Program-made: the position numbers and the translations under genes
Notes under the pieces: model-generated
Seen by the model: only the letters and a program-made list of their open reading frames with translations
Told to the model about the DNA's origin: nothing
Databases searched by the model: none
Assembly: GCF_001005215.1 (NCBI RefSeq)
Contig: NZ_LBNQ01000032.1
Location: forward strand, 23,370-87,369
From: Lampropedia cohaerens
Lineage (GTDB): Bacteria > Pseudomonadota > Gammaproteobacteria > Burkholderiales > Burkholderiaceae_C
Direction of reading: 5' to 3'
DNA: 64,000 bases
Part shown: piece after piece, positions 33,712-43,072 of the stretch
Position numbering within the stretch: the stretch's first letter is position 1
Layout of the letters: each line of letters starts with the position of its first letter

Positions 33712-34683
33712 ATGCAATCCTGTCTTTCTCCCCTGCTGCGCGGCCTGCTGGCCGCCGGACTTCTGGCGGCCTCGCACGCGGGTTTTGCCCTGACCGTCTA
33801 TACCGCCGGGCCGGCCAAGCTGGCGCAGGAGCTGGCTGCCGGCTTCGAGGCGCAAAGCGGCGTCAAGGTCGAGGTGTTTCAGGGCACGACCGGCAAGGTC
33901 ATGGCCCGCTTGGAAGCGGAAGCGGCCAATCCGCAGGCTGACGTGGTGATCTCCGCCTCGTGGGACAGCGCCATTGATCTGGATGCCCGCGGCTGGCTGC
34001 TGCCCTATGAAAGCCCGAACGCCGCGCAGGTTCCTGCGCTGTACAAGGCGCCGAACTACGTCGCGCAGGGCCTGTCGGCACTGGCCATTGCCTGGAATCC
34101 GGCCAGCGGCACGCCGCGCCCGACGGACTGGGCCGACCTGGCCACGGCCCCTTTTGCCAACCTAGTGAACATGCCCGACCCGGCACAGTCCGGCACCGCA
34201 CTGGAGCTGCTTTCGGGCCTGGCCAATGCGCAGGGTGATGCGGCGTGGCAGTTGTTTGCATCGCTCAAGGACAACGGCATGAACCTCGCCGGTGCCAATG
34301 CGCAAGCGCTCAACCCGGTGCTCCAGGGCGCCAAGGCCGCCGTGTTCGGCGCCGTCGACTACATCACCTACGGCGCGCAGGCCAAGGGCGAGCAGGTCGA
34401 GATCATTTTCCCGGCCAGCGGCACCGTCGTGGCGGCCCGACCGATGATGATCCTCAAGTCCTCGTCCAGACAGGACGAAGCCAAGCAGTTCATCGACTAC
34501 GTACTCTCCGACGAGGGGCAACAAGCGGTGGCCAGGACCTATCTGATTCCTGCCCGGGCGGACGTGGAGGCCAAGCGCCCCAAGCTGGCCGACATCGCCA
34601 CACTGCCCCCCGCGGATGCGCAGGAGCGCGCCGGGCGTGAGGCGCTGCTGCAGCGCTTCGGCGCGCTGTTTGAGCGCAAGTAA
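33712..34683 (+). CDS. Periplasmic substrate-binding protein of Fbp-type ABC importer
   Basis: A 323-residue exported protein. A signal peptide (about 1-26, LLAAGLLAASHAGFA) precedes a type II periplasmic-binding fold of the FbpA/FutA kind (LTVYTAGPAKLAQELAAGF; ADVVISASWDSAIDLDARGWL). A tyrosine-containing DYITYGAQAKG segment near residue 220 lies where iron-binding tyrosines occur in FbpA, but the ligand set cannot be confirmed by eye. It lies between the ATPase and permease genes, so the three form one importer. The substrate is uncertain, with Fe3+ the leading guess. Confidence 0.86.
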   Translation: MQSCLSPLLRGLLAAGLLAASHAGFALTVYTAGPAKLAQELAAGFEAQSGVKVEVFQGTTGKVMARLEAEAANPQADVVISASWDSAIDLDARGWLLPYESPNAAQVPALYKAPNYVAQGLSALAIAWNPASGTPRPTDWADLATAPFANLVNMPDPAQSGTALELLSGLANAQGDAAWQLFASLKDNGMNLAGANAQALNPVLQGAKAAVFGAVDYITYGAQAKGEQVEIIFPASGTVVAARPMMILKSSSRQDEAKQFIDYVLSDEGQQAVARTYLIPARADVEAKRPKLADIATLPPADAQERAGREALLQRFGALFERK

Positions 34684-34743
34684 GCCGGGCATTCTCCCGC
34701 CTTGCTCCACAGCAAGGCGCAGATGACACCCTTGTCTGGACCT

Positions 34744-34798
34744 GCAGGCCACCCCGGCCTGCCACCGGGAGCCCGCACGCGCGGGTTCCTGCGTTTTT
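34744..34798 (+). terminator. Terminator or attenuator inside the ABC operon
   Basis: Two consecutive hairpins between the binding-protein and permease genes. The first is GCAGGCC/GGCCTGC. The second is a 9-pair stem at 34768-34776 and 34781-34789 with one G-T pair, followed by GCGTTTTT. This is a plausible intrinsic terminator that would allow high binding-protein and low permease expression, a common pattern in such operons. Confidence 0.7.
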
Positions 34799-34819
34799 CT
34801 CCTTTCTCACGCCCTTTCC

Positions 34820-36493
34820 ATGCGCGCCTCTCGCCTTCTGATACCGCTGTGCACGGCCTCCCTTGGCCTGCTGGTGGCCGTGCCATTGCTGTTCATCCTG
34901 CTGCAGGCGGTGTTTCCACAGCTGGCGCAAGGCTCGCTGGCGGCGCCACTGTCACATCTGAGCGCCACACTGGGCGATCCGGTGTTGCTGGAGCTGACGG
35001 GCAACACGCTGGCACTGGGCGTGGCGGTGGTGCTGGTCAGCGCGCTGATCGGTGTGCCGCTTGGCGTGCTGCGCGGCCTGTTTCAGGTGCCGTTTGCACG
35101 CATGTGGGATCTGCTGCTGCTCGTGCCCTTCATGGTGCCACCCTACATCGCCGCGATGGGCTGGATTTTGCTGCTGCAGCCTGGCGGCTATGCGCAGCAG
35201 ATACTGGGCATTCACCTCGGCCCGTTGTTGTTTTCGTTTGCCGGTGTCGTGCTGGTGATGGCGCTCAACCTTTTTCCGGCCGTGTATTTCGCCGTCTCGC
35301 GCGCGGTGGCCAGCAGTGGCTCGCGACTGGCGGACGTGGCGCAGATCTTTGGCGCCAGCCGCTGGCGTGCCTTTGTCTGGGTCACTCTGCCTCTGGCGCT
35401 GCCGGCGCTGGGTGCAAGCCTGCTGCTGGTGTTCGCCTCGACCATCGAGGAGTACGGCACGCCGGCAGTGCTGGCGTCCAACGCGGGCTTTTTCGTACTT
35501 GTCACTGGCATTGAGCGGCGCTTTTCCGACTGGCCAGTCGATCTGCCCGGTGCAGCACTGCTGTCGGTCATCCTGATGGGGCTGGCCATGACGGCCTGGC
35601 TGGCGCAACGCTGGCTGACCAGTGGGCGCGACTATGCCACCAGTACCGGCAAACCCACCGATGTGGCACCACGGCCGCTGGGCGCATGGCGCTGGCCGGT
35701 CTTGCTGTTGTTTGCCACGGTCGTGGCCTCGGCCACGCTGGCGCCACTGTTCTCCGTCGCTGCGACGGCATTCACCGGCACGCTGTCGGGCGGACTGTCG
35801 CCTGACAACCTCTCGCTGCGGCACTTTGAGGCCCTGTTCTCGCAAGGCTCGGAAGCACTCTCTGCGCTGGCCTTCAGCTTCTCGCTGGCAACGGCTGCGG
35901 CCCTGCTGACCGGCATGCTCGGTGCGCTGATTGCCTACACCGTGCTGCGCGTGCCGGGCCGCGCCACCGCCGTGCTCGACGCCATGACCATGCTGCCCAA
36001 CGCAATGCCCGGCATCGTGGTCGCCGTGGGGCTGATTCTGGCGTGGAACCAGCCCTGGCTGCCGATCACGCCATACAACACCTGGGTGCTGCTGCTGATG
36101 GCCTACGCCTGTCTGCTGCTGCCCTACCCGCTGCGCTATGCGCACGCGGCGCTGCGCCAGCTCGGCCAGAATCTGGAGGCATGCGCCTTTGTCCACGGCG
36201 TGAGCTTTACGCGCACGCTGCGGCATGTGGTGCTGCCGCTGGTAGCACCAGCGGTGGCGGCAGCGATGCTGCTGGTGTTTGCGATTGCCTCACGCGAGCT
36301 GGTGGCCTCGCTGCTGCTGGCACCCGTAGGCACGCAAACGGTCTCGCTGTTCATCTGGCGCCAGTTCGATCAGGGCTCGATCGGCCAGGGCATGGCCATG
36401 AGCCTGGTCACCATTGCGTTGACCTGCGCGCTGGTGGCCATGGCCCACGGGCTGAACGCGTGGGCGGGGCGGCGGCGGTCGCTGCGCGCCTAA
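34820..36493 (+). CDS. ABC transporter permease, fused two-domain (FbpB-like)
   Basis: A 557-residue inner-membrane permease with two BPD_transp_1 units in tandem, each about six membrane segments. The EAA-type cytoplasmic loops are visible as ADVAQIFGASRWRAFVWVTLP (around residues 175-195) and as EACAFVHGVSFTRTLRHVVLP in the second half (about 453-475), where they contact the ATPase. This fused form is typical of FbpB and SfuB, in which one polypeptide replaces the permease dimer. It closes the importer operon and is convergent with pdxT. Confidence 0.9.
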   Translation: MRASRLLIPLCTASLGLLVAVPLLFILLQAVFPQLAQGSLAAPLSHLSATLGDPVLLELTGNTLALGVAVVLVSALIGVPLGVLRGLFQVPFARMWDLLLLVPFMVPPYIAAMGWILLLQPGGYAQQILGIHLGPLLFSFAGVVLVMALNLFPAVYFAVSRAVASSGSRLADVAQIFGASRWRAFVWVTLPLALPALGASLLLVFASTIEEYGTPAVLASNAGFFVLVTGIERRFSDWPVDLPGAALLSVILMGLAMTAWLAQRWLTSGRDYATSTGKPTDVAPRPLGAWRWPVLLLFATVVASATLAPLFSVAATAFTGTLSGGLSPDNLSLRHFEALFSQGSEALSALAFSFSLATAAALLTGMLGALIAYTVLRVPGRATAVLDAMTMLPNAMPGIVVAVGLILAWNQPWLPITPYNTWVLLLMAYACLLLPYPLRYAHAALRQLGQNLEACAFVHGVSFTRTLRHVVLPLVAPAVAAAMLLVFAIASRELVASLLLAPVGTQTVSLFIWRQFDQGSIGQGMAMSLVTIALTCALVAMAHGLNAWAGRRRSLRA

Positions 36494-36511
36494 CCAGGCC
36501 GCCCCGTGCAG

Positions 36512-37099
36512 TCAGCGGCGTGCAGCGTCTGCCACCGCATCCAACAGCAGCTGGTGCACGCGCGTGTCGCTACTCAGCTCGGGATGAAAGGCACAGCCGA
36601 TCGTCTGGCCCTGGCGCACCAGCACGGGTGTGCCATCACTGTATGCCAGCACCTGCACCACGGGGTCGCACTGCACGATGCGCGGCGCGCGGATGAACAC
36701 CATCTCCATCGGGCCGCCCGGCAGGATCGTGGTGGCCTGACGGATGTGCGAATCGCGCTGGCGGCCATAGGCGTTGCGCTGCACCGTGACCGCCAGCGCG
36801 CCCAGGCCGGGCTGCGCGGGCTGCACCTGCTGCGCCAGCAGGATCAGACCAGCGCAGGTGCCAAGGCACGGCCGCGTCGCCACGAATGCCTGCAAGTCCT
36901 GCCAAAACGTGCCCTGCTGCAGGAAATGCAGCAGGGTGGTGGATTCGCCGCCCGGCAGCACCAGCGCGTCAAGGCCCTGCAAATCCTGCGGCTGGCGCAC
37001 CCGCCGCGTGGCCACGCCCATGCCCTGCAACATGCGGTGATGTGCGTCGTAGGCACCCTGCAGTGCCAGCACGCCGACAACGGTGTGCGCAGCAGCCAT
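36512..37099 (-). CDS. pdxT: Pyridoxal 5'-phosphate synthase glutaminase subunit PdxT
   Basis: The 195-residue glutaminase that releases ammonia from glutamine and channels it to PdxS. The triad is visible as Cys82 (LGTCAGLILLA), His171 and Glu173 (AFHPELSS), with the oxyanion-hole GGES at 50-53. The start MAAAHTVVGVLALQG lies one base after the pdxS stop, so the genes are coupled. The longer frame upstream overlaps pdxS and is rejected. Confidence 0.96.
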   Translation of the reverse strand: MAAAHTVVGVLALQGAYDAHHRMLQGMGVATRRVRQPQDLQGLDALVLPGGESTTLLHFLQQGTFWQDLQAFVATRPCLGTCAGLILLAQQVQPAQPGLGALAVTVQRNAYGRQRDSHIRQATTILPGGPMEMVFIRAPRIVQCDPVVQVLAYSDGTPVLVRQGQTIGCAFHPELSSDTRVHQLLLDAVADAARR

Positions 37100-37100
37100 T

Positions 37101-38045
37101 TCAATCCCCACGCGATTGCAGCAGCGCCGTAGGCTCCAGCGAGGCCACGGCCAGGCCCTGCATGGCCGAATCACTGTCGGCACAGCATTCGGCCAGGATG
37201 GCCGCGTCATCAAAATGCGTGCAAGCCCGCACGATGGCCCGCGCGCGGCGCTCGGCCTGCTCGGGCGTGGCAAAGGTCTGCCCGTCGTTCATGAAGATGC
37301 CCGAGCCGACGAAGATGGCCTGCGCGCCCAGTTGCCGCATCAGCGCCGCATCGGCGGGTGTGGCGATGCCGCCCGCGGAGAAGTTGGGCACGGGCAACGC
37401 ACCGGTTTGCGCCACCTGCCGCACCAGCTCCAGCGGCACGCGCAGATCGCGCGCGGCCACATACAGTTCGTCCTCGCGCAGGGCCATCAGCGCGCGGATG
37501 TCGGCCATGATCTGGCGCATGTGCTTGACGGCATGCACCACGTCGCCCGTGCCGGCCTCGCCCTTGGTGCGGATCATGGCCGCGCCCTCGGCAATGCGGC
37601 GCAGCGCCTCGCCCAGATTGCGCGCACCGCACACGAACGGCGTCTGGAACTGCTGCTTGTCGATGTGGTGCACTTCATCGGCAGGGGTCAGCACTTCGCT
37701 CTCGTCGATGAAGTCCACGCCCAGCTGGGCCAGCACCTGCGCCTCGGCAAAGTGCCCGATGCGCGCCTTGGCCATGACGGGAATCGACACCGTCGCCATG
37801 ATCTCCCGGATCAGTTTCGGATTGGCCATGCGCGCCACACCGCCCTGCGCGCGAATCTGCGCCGGCACGCGCTCCAAGGCCATCACGGCGCAAGCACCCG
37901 CGGATTCAGCAATGCGCGCCTGCTCGGCGGTGCAGACATCCATGATGACACCGCCTTTGAGCATCTCAGCCAGGCCGATCTTCAGGCGTTGAGACTCGTC
38001 AAGGGCCAGGTGGCTGGAAGCGGAAGATGCAGTCGGGAGAGGCAT
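37101..38045 (-). CDS. pdxS: Pyridoxal 5'-phosphate synthase lyase subunit PdxS
   Basis: The 314-residue TIM-barrel synthase that makes pyridoxal phosphate from ribose 5-phosphate, glyceraldehyde 3-phosphate and ammonia (the DXP-independent route). Catalytic lysines appear as Lys93 ([10 protein letters not shown]) and Lys161 ([10 protein letters not shown]), 68 residues apart as in Bacillus PdxS. VIMDV with Asp36 and the C-terminal GIFMNDG region also match. It is divergent from the MocR regulator, with repeated operator motifs between. This pathway is uncommon in Betaproteobacteria, which usually use PdxA/PdxJ. Confidence 0.97.
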   Translation of the reverse strand: MPLPTASSASSHLALDESQRLKIGLAEMLKGGVIMDVCTAEQARIAESAGACAVMALERVPAQIRAQGGVARMANPKLIREIMATVSIPVMAKARIGHFAEAQVLAQLGVDFIDESEVLTPADEVHHIDKQQFQTPFVCGARNLGEALRRIAEGAAMIRTKGEAGTGDVVHAVKHMRQIMADIRALMALREDELYVAARDLRVPLELVRQVAQTGALPVPNFSAGGIATPADAALMRQLGAQAIFVGSGIFMNDGQTFATPEQAERRARAIVRACTHFDDAAILAECCADSDSAMQGLAVASLEPTALLQSRGD

Positions 38046-38121
38046 GGCGTTGTGTTTGGGATAAATGCTCAACAAGCCGCACATGCTAGGCAGGCCTCGA
38101 CGCCCGCAACAGATACAGTTG

Positions 38122-38165
38122 CAGTACGATTTGCACAAACCGTACTGATGACTTTGGCAGTACGG
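38122..38165. promoter_or_regulatory. PdxR (MocR) operator between pdxST and pdxR
   Basis: Three copies of a 7-base motif lie in the 154-base divergent region: CAGTACG at 38122, its inverse CGTACTG at 38141 and CAGTACG again at 38158. The direct copies are 36 bases apart and the first two form a dyad. Direct plus inverted repeats are the binding pattern reported for MocR/PdxR regulators. The spacing and location make control of pdxST, and probably autocontrol, very likely. Confidence 0.78.
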
Positions 38166-38199
38166 GTCCACCGTCCCGTTCCACACGCTTCGCTCGCTC

Positions 38200-39642
38200 A
38201 TGCACCGCCCGCCTCGCGCTGCGCCGCACGCCACCCCTGCCCTCACCCGCGTCGAGGCCGTCATGCGCGACATCCGCCAGCGCATCGAAAACCGCAGCCT
38301 GTGCGCGGGCAAGCGCCTGCCGTCGATCCGCGCGCAGGCCGAGGCGCTGGGCGTGTCGCGCTCGACGGTGGTGGAAGCCTATGCGCGCCTGGCTGCGCAA
38401 GGACTGATCGAGTCACGCCCCGGCTCGGGCTATTACGTGGGCCGTCAGCTCACACCCTTCAATGTCGCCGAGGTGCAGCCAGCCGGTACCGCCAGCAGCG
38501 ATCCGGTCTGGGTCACGCGCCAGTCGCTGCTGGCCGATGCCAACAGCCTCAAGCCCGGCTGCGGCTGGCTACCCGAAAGCTGGATGCCGGAGCAGGGCAT
38601 CCGCCGCGCGCTGCGCACGCTCTCGCGCCAGCCGCTGGCGCCACTGACGGGCTATGGCACACCACAAGGCTCGCCGCAGTTGCGCCAGCTGCTCTCGCAC
38701 CGCCTTGCCGAGCGTGGTGTGCAGGTGCCACCCGCACAGCTCATGCTGACGGAATCGGGCACGCAGGCGGTCGATCTGTTGTGCCGATTCCTGCTGCAGC
38801 CGGGCGATACCGTACTGGTGGATGACCCGTGTTATTTCAGCTTCCAAGCGATGCTGCGCGCGCACCGCGCCAAGGTAGTCAGCGTGCCCTACACGCCACA
38901 CGGACCGGATGTGGCCGCCATGGCGCAGTGCCTGGCCGAGCACCGCCCACGCCTGTACATCACCAATGCCGCGCTGCACAACCCCACCGGCGCCAGTCTC
39001 AGCCTGGCGGTGGCCCACCAGGTACTGTCGCTGGCGGCGCAGCATGATTTGACCATCATCGAGGACGACGTGTTCGCCGACTTCGAGCACCACCCCGCCC
39101 CTCGGCTGGCCGCGCTGGATGGGCTGCAACGGGTGATCTATGTCGGCAGCTTTTCCAAGACCCTGTCGGCCTCGGTGCGGCTGGGCCACATTGCCACACG
39201 CGCCGACTGGATTGGTCAGCTGGTCGATCTGCGACTGGCAACGTCTTTCGAAGCCGGCCACTTTTCGGCCGAACTGCTGCACACGCTGCTGGCAAGTGGC
39301 ACCTACCAGCGCCACATGAACGGCGTGCGCACGCGTCTGGCCGAAGCCATGGGCATGGTGCTTGAGCGCCTGCAGTCACTGGGTATCACGCCCTGGTACC
39401 GCCCGCATGCCGGCATGTTCGTCTGGTGTCGGCTGCCCGAGGGCGTGGATGCGGTGCAGCTGGCCGACCACGCACTGCATACGCATGGCCTGCTGCTGGC
39501 GCCCGGCAATGCCTTCAGCCTGTCGCAAAATGCGGCGCGCTATATGCGCTTCAACGTCGCGCAAAGCCTCTCACCCGCCATTTTCGAGGCGCTGGCGCGC
39601 AGCCTGCAGGCCTGCGCCAGTCCCAGCGTTCCAGCACCCTAG
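38200..39642 (+). CDS. pdxR: MocR-type transcriptional regulator PdxR
   Basis: A 480-residue GntR/aminotransferase chimera. The N-terminal winged helix is at about residues 15-85 ([26 protein letters not shown]). The fold type I aminotransferase domain covers about 110-470, with the PLP-binding Lys320 ([14 protein letters not shown]) and the [12 protein letters not shown] block. It binds pyridoxal phosphate as effector rather than acting as an enzyme. Position next to pdxST, divergent, is the classic arrangement for the activator or repressor of PLP synthesis. Confidence 0.92.
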   Translation: MHRPPRAAPHATPALTRVEAVMRDIRQRIENRSLCAGKRLPSIRAQAEALGVSRSTVVEAYARLAAQGLIESRPGSGYYVGRQLTPFNVAEVQPAGTASSDPVWVTRQSLLADANSLKPGCGWLPESWMPEQGIRRALRTLSRQPLAPLTGYGTPQGSPQLRQLLSHRLAERGVQVPPAQLMLTESGTQAVDLLCRFLLQPGDTVLVDDPCYFSFQAMLRAHRAKVVSVPYTPHGPDVAAMAQCLAEHRPRLYITNAALHNPTGASLSLAVAHQVLSLAAQHDLTIIEDDVFADFEHHPAPRLAALDGLQRVIYVGSFSKTLSASVRLGHIATRADWIGQLVDLRLATSFEAGHFSAELLHTLLASGTYQRHMNGVRTRLAEAMGMVLERLQSLGITPWYRPHAGMFVWCRLPEGVDAVQLADHALHTHGLLLAPGNAFSLSQNAARYMRFNVAQSLSPAIFEALARSLQACASPSVPAP

Positions 39643-39692
39643 CTCGCTGGCCGACCGCGACGGCCGTGCCAGGAACCTGCACTAGACAGCCA

Positions 39693-39710
39693 ATGTCACG
39701 AAGCTTTCAT
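39693..39710 (+). promoter_or_regulatory. Pho-box-like element before choice-of-anchor I gene
   Basis: Two 7-base direct repeats with a 4-base gap, ATGTCAC-GAAG-CTTTCAT, close to the PhoB box CTGTCAT-N4-CTGTCAT (5 of 7 and 6 of 7 by eye). A -10-like GATTACAA lies about 10 bases downstream. The site is 47 bases before the chosen start codon. Confidence 0.6.
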
Positions 39711-39756
39711 GGCCGGAGATTACAACCCAGGCTTTTTGACCATCCTGGGATCCGTG

Positions 39757-41760
39757 ATGCCGACGACTCACCTTTTTCCCCACGCAAGCATGCTGCGCCT
39801 GACCTTGGTCGCAGCGGCCGTATCCATTGCACTGACTGCCTGTGGTGGCGGCGATGACGACGAAGGCATCGTGCCGCCACCACCCGTAGTGAATCCGGGC
39901 GACAACGACAATGGCGGAGGCAGCGAACCCGCACCGCAACCGCCTGCCGAGGTCACCCCTGGCACCGTGGAACTGGAGCTGATTGGTCGCTATGCCTCGG
40001 GCGTGTTTGGCAAGAGCGCAGCGGAAATTCCTGCCTTCGATGCGGCGTCCAAGCGTGCCTTCATCGTCAACTCGGATGCGGGCGCGCTGGACGTGCTGGA
40101 TCTCAGCGACCCGTCCAATCCCCGCCGGATCGACACGCTGCATTCCGAAGCCATTCTGGCTGGCTCATCGGTCAACAGCGTTGCATCGCACAACGGCCTG
40201 GTGGCCATTGCCATCGAAGCTGCCAACAAGACCGACAAGGGTCACGTGGCGCTGTATCAGGCAGCCGATCTGCAACTGCTGGGCCAGGTCGAGGTCGGCG
40301 CCCTGCCGGACAACCTGGTCTTCACGCCGGATGGCAACACATTGCTTGTGGCCAACGAGGGCGAGCCCAGTGATGATTACCAGATCGACCCTGAGGGGTC
40401 CGTGACCGTGATTGACATCCGCGTGCCAACCAGCCTCAGCGCCCGCACGGCCGGCTTCTCGCACTTCAACAGTCAGGCCGATGCCCTGCGCGCCAAGGGC
40501 GTGCGCATCTTTGGCCCCAACGCCACGGTCGCGCAGGACGTAGAGCCGGAATACATCGCGGTTTCAGCCGACAGCAGCACCGCCTGGGTCGCATTGCAGG
40601 AAAACAATGCACTGGCCAAGCTCGACATTGCCAGCGCCACGATCACGGACATCCTGCCGCTGGGCTACAAGGACCACGGCAACCCCAGAAATGCCATCGA
40701 CGTTTCCGATGGTGACGGCGATGCGGAGCTGATCGAAGTCGATATCAAGCCATGGCCTGGCCTGGTTGGCATGTACATGCCCGACGGCATTGCCACCTAC
40801 ACCGCACCGGATGGCAAGACCTACATCATCACCGCCAACGAGGGTGACGCCCGTGCCTGGGGCGAGGAGGATGCTGACTACATCGCCGGCGATGCTTCCA
40901 AGGGTTTCGTCGAGCAATGGCGCGTCAAGCATCTGGTGCACAAGAACGGCTTTGACCGCCGCGCCGGCGACGACCTGCCGCCACAGCTACGTGCACTGGC
41001 AGCCGGCGCTCTGCTCAACCCCGAAGTCTTCGCCTACTGCGGCGCCACGCCTGGCGACCCCGGCGACTGCCGCGATGACACGGAACTGGGCCGGCTGACC
41101 GTCACCTGGACCGAAGGCTATCGCAAGGATGCCACGGGCAACCCGGTGATGTTCAATGCGCAAGGCCAGGAAGATCCGAACGGTGACCGCCTGATGTACG
41201 ACCAGCTGTACGCCTTCGGCGCGCGCTCCATCGCGATCTGGGACGAGAACGTCGAGCTGATCTGGGAATCCGGCGCGCAGTTCGAGCGCTTCATCGCCAA
41301 CCAGATTCCGACCCGCAATGGCAAGTGGTGCACGCTGTTCAACGGCGATAAGCAGGTCGACTGCGTAACGTTCTTCAACGCCAACCACGAGGAAGGCGCC
41401 AGCCTGGACAACCGCAGCGACAACAAGGGGCCGGAGCCCGAAGGCGTGACCGTCGGCGTCATCGGCGAGAAGACGTTTGCCTTCGTCGGTCTGGAGCGCT
41501 TCGGCGGTGTGATGGTGTACGACGTCACCAACCCGCGCAACCCCACGCTGGAAGACTACATCAACACCCGCACCGACTGGACCACGGCGGATCTAGACGC
41601 GTTGGATTGGCCCACTGAAGGCGATGCCGTCGGCGATCTGGGGCCGGAAGGTCTGGTTTTCGTGCCTGCACAGGATTCGCCCAATGGAGAACCACTGCTG
41701 CTGGTCGGCAACGAGGTCAGCGGCACGACCAGCATCTTCAAGCTCAACCTGCAAGACTGA
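39757..41760 (+). CDS. Choice-of-anchor I domain lipoprotein (beta-propeller-like)
   Basis: A 667-residue exported protein. The signal segment ends in LTAC with Cys29 as lipidation site, then a Gly/Asp/Pro-rich linker (GGGDDDEGIVPPPP). The large repeat-rich domain belongs to the choice-of-anchor I family; it contains repeated VANEGEPSDDY-, ITANEGDARAWGEEDADY- and GPEPEGVTVGVIGEKTFAFVGLERFGG-type motifs characteristic of a calcium-rich propeller often annotated as alkaline-phosphatase-like. I chose the start at MPTTHLFPHA because an upstream ATG falls inside the Pho-box-like element. A third ATG, at MLRLTLV, is possible. Enzymatic activity is not proven for this family. Confidence 0.82.
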   Translation: MPTTHLFPHASMLRLTLVAAAVSIALTACGGGDDDEGIVPPPPVVNPGDNDNGGGSEPAPQPPAEVTPGTVELELIGRYASGVFGKSAAEIPAFDAASKRAFIVNSDAGALDVLDLSDPSNPRRIDTLHSEAILAGSSVNSVASHNGLVAIAIEAANKTDKGHVALYQAADLQLLGQVEVGALPDNLVFTPDGNTLLVANEGEPSDDYQIDPEGSVTVIDIRVPTSLSARTAGFSHFNSQADALRAKGVRIFGPNATVAQDVEPEYIAVSADSSTAWVALQENNALAKLDIASATITDILPLGYKDHGNPRNAIDVSDGDGDAELIEVDIKPWPGLVGMYMPDGIATYTAPDGKTYIITANEGDARAWGEEDADYIAGDASKGFVEQWRVKHLVHKNGFDRRAGDDLPPQLRALAAGALLNPEVFAYCGATPGDPGDCRDDTELGRLTVTWTEGYRKDATGNPVMFNAQGQEDPNGDRLMYDQLYAFGARSIAIWDENVELIWESGAQFERFIANQIPTRNGKWCTLFNGDKQVDCVTFFNANHEEGASLDNRSDNKGPEPEGVTVGVIGEKTFAFVGLERFGGVMVYDVTNPRNPTLEDYINTRTDWTTADLDALDWPTEGDAVGDLGPEGLVFVPAQDSPNGEPLLLVGNEVSGTTSIFKLNLQD

Positions 41761-41800
41761 CATCACCCTGTCACGCTGCCACAGGCAGCGTGGCCAACAG

Positions 41801-41836
41801 ACCGCGCCATATGTTCAACGCATGGCGCGGTTTTTT
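41801..41836 (+). terminator. Rho-independent terminator after choice-of-anchor I gene
   Basis: A perfect 10-base stem ACCGCGCCAT / ATGGCGCGGT is followed by a run of T. A second perfect hairpin (CACGCTGCC / GGCAGCGTG, 3-base loop) lies just upstream at 41772-41792. Confidence 0.93.
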
Positions 41837-41893
41837 CTCTTTGACGCGCTGCTGGCGAGTCAACGCACCGAATGAGAGGATCGTAAACAGGTT

Positions 41894-43045
41894 CTAAACA
41901 CTGGCCTTCGATGCCACACGCAGGCACAGATCGTCCCCTACCCGATACTGCGCCAGCCAGATGCCGGCGTTGGCGTCCGCGAGGGCGCGCAATGGCGAAA
42001 TCCGTTGCGCCATGGGCCGTCCACCGCCCAGCATTTTGGGTGCCAGGTAAACCAGCCATTCATCCACCAGCCCCTGTGCCAAAAGACCACCATTGAGCGC
42101 GGCACCCGCCTCGACATGGACCTCATTGACAGCGCCCGGCAAGGCCTCCAACAACGCCTGCAGCACCTGCGCCAAATCCAGCCCGTGCGCGCAGGGCGCA
42201 ATGGGCAGAAGGCGAGCGCCCAGTGCCTGCAGCGCGCGCTTGCGTGCAGCCAGCGCCTGCGCATTCTGCGCATCCAAGCCTGCCTCGGACTGGTGTGCGA
42301 TCAGCACCTGCCGGCGCGCGACCTGCCACAGCCTGGCATCAGGCGGCGTGCGCAGCAGGCTGTCGACGATGGCCAGATGCGGCTGACGTACGCAATCAGG
42401 CAGCCGCACATTCAGCAGGGGGTCATCCGCCAGCACCGTGCCGATGCCGGTCAGCACCACATCGGCACGCAGGCGCCAGCGCTGGCCGTCTGTACGTGCG
42501 GCTTCGCCGGTGATCCACTGGCTCTGCCCATCCAGCAAGGCGGTATGGCCGTCCAACGATGCCGCGACCTTGGCCCGCACCCAGGGCTGGCCGGTTTCCA
42601 TGCGCTTGAGAAAGCCAAGGTTCAGATCCCGCGCGGCCATTTCGCCATCGCCCACCTCCACCGTAATACCGGCCGCACGCAGGCGGGCAAACCCCTGCCC
42701 CGCCACCTTGGGGTTGGGATCGGTCAGCGCCGCAACCACCTTGCCAATGCCCGCCGCGGCCAGCGCATCACAGCATGGCGGGGTGTGCCCAAAGTGCGCA
42801 CAGGGCTCCAGCGTGACGTAGGCGGTGGCGCCACGCACCCCATGCCCTCGGGCCTGGGCATCGCGCAGGGCCATCACCTCGGCATGCGGCCCGCCGACAG
42901 GCTGCGTATGGCCTTCCCCAAGCACCTGGCCGTGCGCATCGACGATCACACAGCCCACGGCGGGATTCGGGTTGGCCACACCCACGGCCTTGGCCGCCAG
43001 CGCCAGACTGCGCTGCATCCAGGGCGAAACGCCTTTTTCAGACAT
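41894..43045 (-). CDS. ribD: Bifunctional diaminohydroxyphosphoribosylaminopyrimidine deaminase / reductase RibD
   Basis: A 383-residue two-domain enzyme of riboflavin synthesis. The N-terminal zinc deaminase has His54 and Glu56 (GGPHAEVMAL) and Cys82/Cys91 (PCAHFGHTPPC). The C-terminal NADPH reductase begins near residue 160 (VRAKVAASLDGHTA) and contains DVVLTGIGTVLADDP and APKMLGGGRP. It ends 27 bases before parB on the same strand. No FMN riboswitch is visible upstream, where the parB stop lies. Confidence 0.95.
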   Translation of the reverse strand: MSEKGVSPWMQRSLALAAKAVGVANPNPAVGCVIVDAHGQVLGEGHTQPVGGPHAEVMALRDAQARGHGVRGATAYVTLEPCAHFGHTPPCCDALAAAGIGKVVAALTDPNPKVAGQGFARLRAAGITVEVGDGEMAARDLNLGFLKRMETGQPWVRAKVAASLDGHTALLDGQSQWITGEAARTDGQRWRLRADVVLTGIGTVLADDPLLNVRLPDCVRQPHLAIVDSLLRTPPDARLWQVARRQVLIAHQSEAGLDAQNAQALAARKRALQALGARLLPIAPCAHGLDLAQVLQALLEALPGAVNEVHVEAGAALNGGLLAQGLVDEWLVYLAPKMLGGGRPMAQRISPLRALADANAGIWLAQYRVGDDLCLRVASKASV

Positions 43046-43072
43046 GGGTGAGAAGATGGTCTGCGGGCATCG

